From: CADEED01 sp035761265
GTDB lineage: Bacteria; Pseudomonadota; Gammaproteobacteria; Steroidobacterales; Steroidobacteraceae
NCBI GenBank assembly: GCA_035761265.1
Contig: DASTRL010000250.1
Span: 1 to 64,000 of the forward strand
Direction: 5' to 3'
DNA: 64,000 nt
Translations under genes and position numbers: made by a program
Notes under the pieces: model-generated
The model's database searches: none
What the model was told of the DNA's origin: nothing
What the model saw: the letters and a program-made list of their open reading frames with translations, nothing else
Shown: one piece after another, positions 60,184 through 64,000 of the stretch
Position numbering within the stretch: the first letter of the stretch is position 1
Layout of the letters: each line of letters starts with the position of its first letter

Positions 60184-60969
60184 TCAGGCCCCGGCGTTCA
60201 GCGAATATTCAGATTCGCCGGCCGCCGAACCGTCGGCGGCGAAGCGCCGCTCGGCGATCCGCAGCGAGTCGTCCGAGGAGATCGTGAGTACGGTGGAACA
60301 ACGGGTGCCATAGCCGGGATCGGTCACGAAGGGCGCGGAGAGCTTGCGGGCCCATTCGGGGGACAAATCGCCCGGCGCCAGTGCATCCGGCGCCGCCGGC
60401 TCGCGATCGCCGAGCATGGCGAACAACTCGGTCGCCAGCGCGTCGGCATCGGCGGACAGCGGCATCTCGAGCAGGCTGCTGAAGCGCGCGCGCACCCGGA
60501 CCAGCTTCGGCCACGGGGTATCGAGGAACTCGTTCGACAGGCCGTAGATGCCGGGCGGCAGTTCGCGGGCAAACTGGTCGGCGCGATTCGACGCGTACCA
60601 GAGCGATTCGCGGTCCGCCAGCAGCAGGTTGAAGCCCGCATACCCCGGCGCATCGGTTTCCAGCTGGCGCAGGTGCTCGCCCGGCGGGAGGCCGTCCGCG
60701 AGGTAGCCGGGAATCAGCGCGCCGCGCGAGGGCGCGCCGCGGCGGCGGCGGCCGAATTCACGGAAATTCGTCACCATGCCGACGCGGCCGCGCGGGTCCA
60801 CCGCAAGCCACGTGCCCGAAGCCTGCAGGTCGCGCCCGCCGATGATTCCGGGCGGATCCTGCCAGCGCGCCAGCGGCGCCGCCGGGCGCGCGTGGAACTC
60901 GTCGCGGTTCGCGGCGACCACCAGTCGATGGCGCGCGTGGCATCGCCACGCGATGACTAACAAGCACAT
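60184..60969 (-). CDS. NRDE / TANGO2 family protein
   Basis: The 261-residue protein begins MCLLVIAWRCH, where Cys2 is the conserved residue of this Ntn-hydrolase-like family. The name motif appears as ANRDEFHARP (19-28). GTWLAVDPRGRVGMVTNFRE and GLSNEFLDTPWPKL follow, with the C-terminal GTRCSTVLTIS. The eukaryotic homologue TANGO2 is linked to haem or lipid metabolism; bacterial function is unclear. It starts 6 bases after the nudC stop. Confidence 0.92.
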   Translation of the reverse strand: MCLLVIAWRCHARHRLVVAANRDEFHARPAAPLARWQDPPGIIGGRDLQASGTWLAVDPRGRVGMVTNFREFGRRRRGAPSRGALIPGYLADGLPPGEHLRQLETDAPGYAGFNLLLADRESLWYASNRADQFARELPPGIYGLSNEFLDTPWPKLVRVRARFSSLLEMPLSADADALATELFAMLGDREPAAPDALAPGDLSPEWARKLSAPFVTDPGYGTRCSTVLTISSDDSLRIAERRFAADGSAAGESEYSLNAGA

Positions 60970-60975
60970 CGTGCG

Positions 60976-61908
60976 TCAACCGCGTCGTGGCGGTTCGTCC
61001 GCCCGGTTGAACCAGCCCTCGATCAGGCGGGCGGAAATGGCGCCGGCCGGTGGCAGCGCCGGGCGCCCGGCCTCGATGTCGGCGCGCGTGAACCAACGGG
61101 CATCCTCCAGCTCCCCGTCGCGCAACGTGATGCCCTCGGTGCGTGCCACCGCGCGGAAGCCCAGCATCAGCGAGGAGGGGAATGGCCAGGGCTGCGAGGA
61201 CTGGTATTGCACGTCGCCCACCTGCACGCCGGTTTCCTCGGCCACCTCGCGCACCACCGCATCCTCGAGGCTCTCGCCCGGCTCGACGAAACCCGCGATG
61301 GTCGAGTATCGCCCCTGTGGCCACGCCGCCTGCCGGCCTAACAAGGCCCGCTCGCCGCTGGCGTCGGTCACGAGCACGATGATGGCGGGGTCGAGCCGCG
61401 GGAATGTCTCGGCATTGCAGCCCGGGCGCGTGCAACGCATGACATGCCCGGCGCGCTGGCTGGCGTTGGGGGCGCCGCAAGCGCCGCAGAACCGATGGCG
61501 CGCGCGCCACAGAACCAGCGCGCGCGCATAGGCCAGCAGCGATGCGGAATCCGCCGGCAGCATCGGCGCGAGCGGCCGCAGCTCGCGCAGCTCCGTGGAC
61601 TCGGGCAGCGCGAAATCCCCGCGCGACACGACTTCGGGAGACGCTTCGATCAGCACGGTGCGCTCGCCGCGGAACCATCCCAACAGGGTGAAGGACGCGT
61701 CGTCGGCGCCGGCAACCAGCGGGTCGCTGTTGCGCAGCAGCGCGATCTCGACCTCGGCGCCCACGCACACCAGTTGTCGTGCGCCCTCGGCGAACACGTA
61801 GCGCGTGGCCGGATCGGCACGCGCCGCGGCGATCCAGCCCGGGTCGTCGCGCAGCTCCGCGCGCCGGTCGAGGAACGGGCTGGAGAAAAGCGTCGGGCGG
61901 ATGTTCAC
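60976..61908 (-). CDS. nudC: NAD(+) diphosphatase / NAD-decapping enzyme NudC
   Basis: The 310-residue Nudix hydrolase has a zinc ribbon (Cys141, 144, 159, 164). The Nudix box starts at about 206 (GFVEPGESLEDAVVREVAEE), and the NADH-pyrophosphatase motif SQPWPFPSS is at 238-246. It cleaves NAD(H) to NMN(H) and AMP and can remove NAD caps from RNA. It precedes the NRDE gene in the same direction and follows the FlhC-like gene by 27 bases. Confidence 0.95.
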   Translation of the reverse strand: MNIRPTLFSSPFLDRRAELRDDPGWIAAARADPATRYVFAEGARQLVCVGAEVEIALLRNSDPLVAGADDASFTLLGWFRGERTVLIEASPEVVSRGDFALPESTELRELRPLAPMLPADSASLLAYARALVLWRARHRFCGACGAPNASQRAGHVMRCTRPGCNAETFPRLDPAIIVLVTDASGERALLGRQAAWPQGRYSTIAGFVEPGESLEDAVVREVAEETGVQVGDVQYQSSQPWPFPSSLMLGFRAVARTEGITLRDGELEDARWFTRADIEAGRPALPPAGAISARLIEGWFNRADEPPRRG

Positions 61909-61935
61909 CCGCCCGAATTTACCATCCGGGCAAAG

Positions 61936-62514
61936 CTAAGCGGGCGTCTCCCCGCCGGCGGATCTGCGCGAACCCGAGCATTCGTTGCAGACCGGCGTGC
62001 GCAGCGCGAGCCGGTCCGTGACCAGCACGCCCGCGCAATCGCGGCAGTGCGCGACCCGCAGCTCGTCACCCGCATGCAGGGCGGCCAGCAGGAACACGGC
62101 ATGCTCGAAGGAGATCTGCGGCTCGCCGACCAGCGCGCGGTAGGTCTCGAATGCCTCGCACAGCAGGGTGCCCCGCGCCACGGTGGGCGCAGGCTGTGAA
62201 CCGCGTTCGACGGTGATGGATTCACGCGTGATCAGGCCGAACAGGCTGCTGATGCTGGCGAACACCGCCGCCTCGCGCCGCATGCGCAGGCTGCGCGTGA
62301 AGAAGGCCGCCTGGCGCGGCGACTTGCCGCGGTGGCGTGCGACGCCGGTGCCGCCGGCCTCGTAGAGATAGGTGCGATACAGCTTGCGTATGCGGTCGTC
62401 GGTGAGCCCGGTCCAGGCGCGGATGGTGTGCGTGCGCGCCTCGTGCTGGATGAATCTCAACGCGAGGTCGAGGCGCAGCCTGTCGCGGCTGTAGCGGTCG
62501 TCTGAAATGCGCAT
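61936..62514 (-). CDS. FlhC-like zinc-binding transcriptional regulator, without adjacent flhD
   Basis: The 192-residue protein has the length of E. coli FlhC. Recognisable parts are an N-terminal helical region with LTDDRIRKLYRTYLYEAGG, and a C-terminal zinc site Cys157, Cys160, Cys176, Cys179 (HCRDC, VCNEC) in the FlhC arrangement. No flhD or flagellar gene is visible. It faces an unknown gene across a perfect palindrome, and nudC follows in the same direction. It may control something other than flagella; targets are unknown. Confidence 0.75.
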   Translation of the reverse strand: MRISDDRYSRDRLRLDLALRFIQHEARTHTIRAWTGLTDDRIRKLYRTYLYEAGGTGVARHRGKSPRQAAFFTRSLRMRREAAVFASISSLFGLITRESITVERGSQPAPTVARGTLLCEAFETYRALVGEPQISFEHAVFLLAALHAGDELRVAHCRDCAGVLVTDRLALRTPVCNECSGSRRSAGGETPA

Positions 62515-62551
62515 GTTCGTCCTGCCCTGGAGTGGATTTCTGCGATCCTTC

Positions 62552-62575
62552 AATTTGGGAAAAATTTCCCAAATT
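62552..62575. promoter_or_regulatory. Perfect 24-bp palindrome between divergent genes, candidate operator
   Basis: AATTTGGGAAA and its exact complement TTTCCCAAATT flank an AA centre. It is AT-rich within a GC-rich chromosome and lies 37 bases before the FlhC-like start and 60 bases before the opposite gene. The symmetry suggests a dimeric regulator that controls both genes. Confidence 0.75.
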
Positions 62576-62635
62576 TGCGTATGACTTTCAAGGGGACGCG
62601 GCGCAAGATATCTCGCGGGAAATGGGAGGAATGGC

Positions 62636-63295
62636 ATGGCGATCCGTGTGGCGTCCCCGGCGCGTGAAGAAGGGCGGCATTGGCTGCCGTCCCAGGGCGT
62701 GGATCCGGCACCCCTGACCGAACTCAATGCCGAGTGCCTCGGGTTGCTGTCCGAGCGGGCCGCCGCGGCCGGAGGCGCCGCGCTGCCGCCGCTGCTGGCC
62801 GCCCTGCGCACGGAGTGGATCCAACTACCTGTGCAGGCCGCGCGGCGCCTGGCGGCCGCGCCGTTCAGCCTGTTCGACGCCGGCTTCGGATTCGCACCAC
62901 GCTGGCTCGGGCTGCGCGGCGGCGGCGTGCACGATGCCTCGCACCGCGCCGGTACGCCTTACTTCGATTCCAGCGACGCGCGTTCGCTCTCGCGTCGCAT
63001 GCTGGTGTACGGCTGGCACCTGGCGCGCAGCCGACCACGCGCCGCTTGCCTGGTGTTCGGTGCCACGATTTCCGCGGTGGAGTCGCTGGCCGCCTGCTCG
63101 CTTGCCGCGCTCGAGGCGGCCGCCGAGCGCAACGCGGAGACGTTGCGGCCGCGCTGGTCGAATCAGATCGGCTTCTGGCGCGAGCTCCTGTCGACGGCGT
63201 CAGCCGCCGCCGACAACCGCTTGCACGAGCTGATGCTCGGGGGAATCCAGCGTCTTGCCGCCGACACGCTGGCGGCGCATGCTCCTTCGCCTTAG
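62636..63295 (+). CDS. Protein of unknown function, divergent from the FlhC-like gene
   Basis: The 219-residue, Ala/Arg-rich, mostly helical protein has no recognised motif. A distinct segment is FDAGFGFAPRWLGLRGGGVHD, followed by RMLVYGWHLARSRPRAACLVFG and helices to the end. It could be a cytoplasmic helical-bundle protein. Ribosome binding site GGGAGGA lies 5 bases before the ATG at 62636. The shared palindrome suggests it is regulated with the FlhC-like gene. Confidence 0.7.
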   Translation: MAIRVASPAREEGRHWLPSQGVDPAPLTELNAECLGLLSERAAAAGGAALPPLLAALRTEWIQLPVQAARRLAAAPFSLFDAGFGFAPRWLGLRGGGVHDASHRAGTPYFDSSDARSLSRRMLVYGWHLARSRPRAACLVFGATISAVESLAACSLAALEAAAERNAETLRPRWSNQIGFWRELLSTASAAADNRLHELMLGGIQRLAADTLAAHAPSP

Positions 63296-63385
63296 CGCGG
63301 GTGGCTTCTCAGGGATGAAGGGCGCGCGCGAGAAAAAAGCGGTGCGGGCAGGAGCCCGCCAACTCAACATAACTCGGGGAGCATC

Positions 63386-64000
63386 ATGATCAGCCGAAAA
63401 ACAGCCATCGCGGCGCTGGCCGCCGTGGGCACACTCCTTTCTTTGACTGCCGCGGGCGCCACGCGGCAGGACGTCGTCGCCCTCAAGGAGGCGGCGCGTA
63501 CCGGCGAGGCGGCGCGCCTCGCGCCGCTCCTGTCGGTGATGCAGCGCGCCGCGGCCAAGCGCAACCTGCAGACCGAAACCGCGCGCGGCACGCGCAAGAT
63601 TCCGGGACTGCGCACGCGTGAGGGCTACGTCTCCGTCAGTGCATACGGCGATGACCTCGCCGGACTGCGCGCGCAGCTCGTGGCCAAGGGCATGAAGGAG
63701 GCGAAACTGCACGCCACGGCGGTCTCGGGCCGCGTGCCGGTGAGCGCGCTCGCGGACATGGCGCGCACCAGCGGTCTCAAGTTCATGCGTCCGGCGCTGG
63801 CGATCACGCGCGCCGGCTCGGTGACCTCGCAGGGCGATCGCTCGCTGCGCGCCGATCTGGCCCGCGCGGAGAGCGGCGTCAACGGACGCGGCATCCGCGT
63901 CGGCGTGCTGTCCGACAGCTACGACTGCGCGACCGGACCGTTCGAGCCGGGTGCGCCATTCACGCGTGCCGCGCAGGACATTGCCCGCAACGATCTGCCG
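63386..64000 (+). CDS. Secreted S8 (subtilisin-type) serine peptidase-like protein, 3' end missing
   Basis: The 205 visible codons give a signal peptide (MISRKTAIAALAAVGTLLSLTAAGA). An N-terminal domain of about 150 residues follows, with GYVSVSAYGDDLAGLRAQL resembling an inhibitor-like propeptide. The start of a catalytic-type domain is GVNGRGIRVGVLSDSYDC, where VGVLSDS is the Asp box of these subtilase-like proteins. GGGGAGC precedes the ATG. The His and Ser boxes lie beyond the window, so activity cannot be judged. Confidence 0.75.
   Translation, partial: MISRKTAIAALAAVGTLLSLTAAGATRQDVVALKEAARTGEAARLAPLLSVMQRAAAKRNLQTETARGTRKIPGLRTREGYVSVSAYGDDLAGLRAQLVAKGMKEAKLHATAVSGRVPVSALADMARTSGLKFMRPALAITRAGSVTSQGDRSLRADLARAESGVNGRGIRVGVLSDSYDCATGPFEPGAPFTRAAQDIARNDLP

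Noticed and set aside
1..64000. CRISPR array, prophage, complete insertion sequence or rRNA operon
   Set aside because: No regularly spaced direct repeats, no phage structural genes, no transposase genes and no rRNA sequence were seen.

Overview
The window is about 64 kb of GC-rich DNA (roughly two thirds G+C by eye) from a bacterial chromosome. The gene set points to a gammaproteobacterium of the Xanthomonadales/Nevskiales/Steroidobacteraceae kind. Signs of this are ubiE-ubiJ, dapF-DUF484-xerC-hslV-hslU, engB / cytochrome c4 / dsbA beside polA, tamA-tamB, ubiK-comM, glnK-amtB, an AlgZ/AlgR-like pair, and an acylornithine-type (ArgF') arginine pathway. I cannot fix genus or species. No prophage, CRISPR array, rRNA or complete transposon is visible; one tRNA (Arg, CCG) is present.

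Layout. 1-1843 (minus): ubiquinone genes ubiE and ubiJ (ubiJ runs off the left edge), with a 20-residue membrane peptide between them and a DUF971 gene in front. 1914-7024 (plus): a 2-oxoacid:ferredoxin oxidoreductase with its own FAD/Fe-S diaphorase subunit, then a small protein and ribosomal protein THX. 7099-14185: a mixed block (membrane-anchored MDR dehydrogenase, KAS III, pyrophosphatase between palindromic repeats, S9 peptidase, DUF695/RraB protein, DUF938 methyltransferase). 14294-18884 (minus): dapF-DUF484-xerC-hslV-hslU plus a small membrane protein. 18915-24964: an overlapping chain ending in a GH106-type rhamnosidase, a CoA-binding protein, a DUF2167 protein and an odd truncated ferredoxin. 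24965-26371: a lower-GC islet with a broken secreted-protein gene and a CPBP protease. 26372-31609 (minus): LytTR regulator and sensor kinase, dehydrogenase, DUF4124 protein, amtB and glnK. 31838-38280: ubiK-comM, cytochrome c5, tRNA-Arg, corA, dsbA, cytochrome c4, engB and an outer-membrane barrel. 38478-50186 (minus): a long co-directional run argR-argG-[P-loop protein]-argC-argD-argF'-argB-argH-thioesterase-lptM-polA. 50646-53830 (plus): three tandem secreted paralogues of unknown function. 53831-61908 (minus): nudC, an NRDE protein, tamA, tamB and alkB. 61936-64000: a FlhC-like regulator facing an unknown gene across a perfect palindrome, then the start of a secreted S8-type peptidase.

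How the genes work together. The arginine run looks like one autoregulated operon: ARG-box-like sites lie just upstream of argR, and many junctions overlap or nearly touch. It has no recognisable N-acetylglutamate synthase (argA, argJ or a GNAT fusion) and no ArgE deacylase, but carries a P-loop NTPase coupled to argG. That protein is the best candidate here for an undescribed step. Other points of interest are the three tandem paralogues, the repeat family around the pyrophosphatase gene, the FlhC-like gene with no FlhD in view, and two octamers that recur across the window.
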